Assembly (NCBI GenBank): GCA_963771985.1
Contig: CAVYVO010000036.1
Location: 1 to 64,000, forward strand
Length of the DNA: 64,000 nucleotides
Source of the DNA: Trebonia sp963771985
GTDB lineage: Bacteria > Actinomycetota > Actinomycetes > Streptosporangiales > Streptosporangiaceae
Reading direction: 5' to 3'
Part shown: positions 63,919-64,000 of the stretch, one piece after another
Layout: each line of letters opens with the position of its first letter
Numbering within the stretch: position 1 is the first letter of the stretch
The notes under the pieces: generated by a model
Database searches by the model: none
Seen by the model: only the letters and a program-made list of their open reading frames with translations
What the model was told of the DNA's origin: nothing
Made by a program: the position numbers and the translations under genes

Positions 63919-64000
63919 ACCATCACCTCCCTCGGCTCCCCGCGCAAACATCCTCATCAATAGAGGAAAAATGCTCTGGAACCCTGGCAGACCACATCTT

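Overview
The window is mostly a high-GC actinobacterial chromosome segment. Markers are the phosphatidylinositol-mannoside genes (pgsA, an acyltransferase, pimA), pdxS, a DUF574-type methyltransferase, F420-type oxidoreductases, an EF-G-like GTPase, GTG starts and probable leaderless starts. A Streptosporangiales-like or related actinomycete would fit, but genus cannot be read from the sequence. The first ~6.6 kb is different: lower GC, and RecD2-like helicase, SRAP peptidase, an IS701-type transposase, a group II intron and a serine recombinase that resemble alphaproteobacterial genes. It meets a truncated pdxS at ~6,610. This is either a chimeric join or a transferred block.

Layout. 1-6,609: damaged foreign block; an SRAP gene is split by a group II intron, which itself holds an IS, followed by the tail of a large serine recombinase. 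6,610-19,041: pdxS (broken), LemA-like protein, pimA, acyltransferase, pgsA, then an inserted stretch (EF-G-like GTPase, a kinase-fold phosphotransferase, a lipoprotein), then HIT and thrS. 19,143-24,184: methyltransferase, hydrolase, PPOX protein, tex. 24,385-29,233: secreted GH3 glycosidase (frameshifted) and two GNAT paralogues. 29,697-33,283: aromatic ring meta-cleavage cluster with a GntR regulator. 34,712-38,851: iron alcohol dehydrogenase, two-component pair and glutathione-independent formaldehyde dehydrogenase. 39,365-49,760: asparaginase, type III glutamine-synthetase-like ligase, XRE-cupin regulator, APC permease, sarcosine-oxidase-like flavoprotein and a three-gene split glutamate-synthase-like set. 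50,081-53,443: a 3-kb cassette between inverted ~160-bp elements. 53,641-62,555: F420 oxidoreductase, homogentisate dioxygenase, HAD, LCP, DinB, methyltransferase and amidohydrolase. 62,556-64,000: mostly non-coding, with strong hairpins and a lower-GC GIY-YIG-like gene.

How the genes may work together. The ligase, the three glutamate-synthase-like subunits and the flavin oxidase match, step for step, the N-methylglutamate route from methylamine to formaldehyde. FdhA nearby could then oxidise formaldehyde to formate, and the iron alcohol dehydrogenase could feed the same pool. This is inferred from family membership and clustering.

The window is also rich in short repeats. Three deserve attention: (i) a 20-bp palindrome with TGCGCA core, repeatedly paired at exactly 31 bp; (ii) three 71-bp elements bounded by inverted arms, two of them inside larger inverted copies flanking the 3-kb cassette; (iii) GC-rich and CTTCCGTTCGG repeats that run into coding sequences in frame. 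Single-base frameshifts occur in six unrelated genes, so sequencing error is a live explanation for several pseudogene calls.
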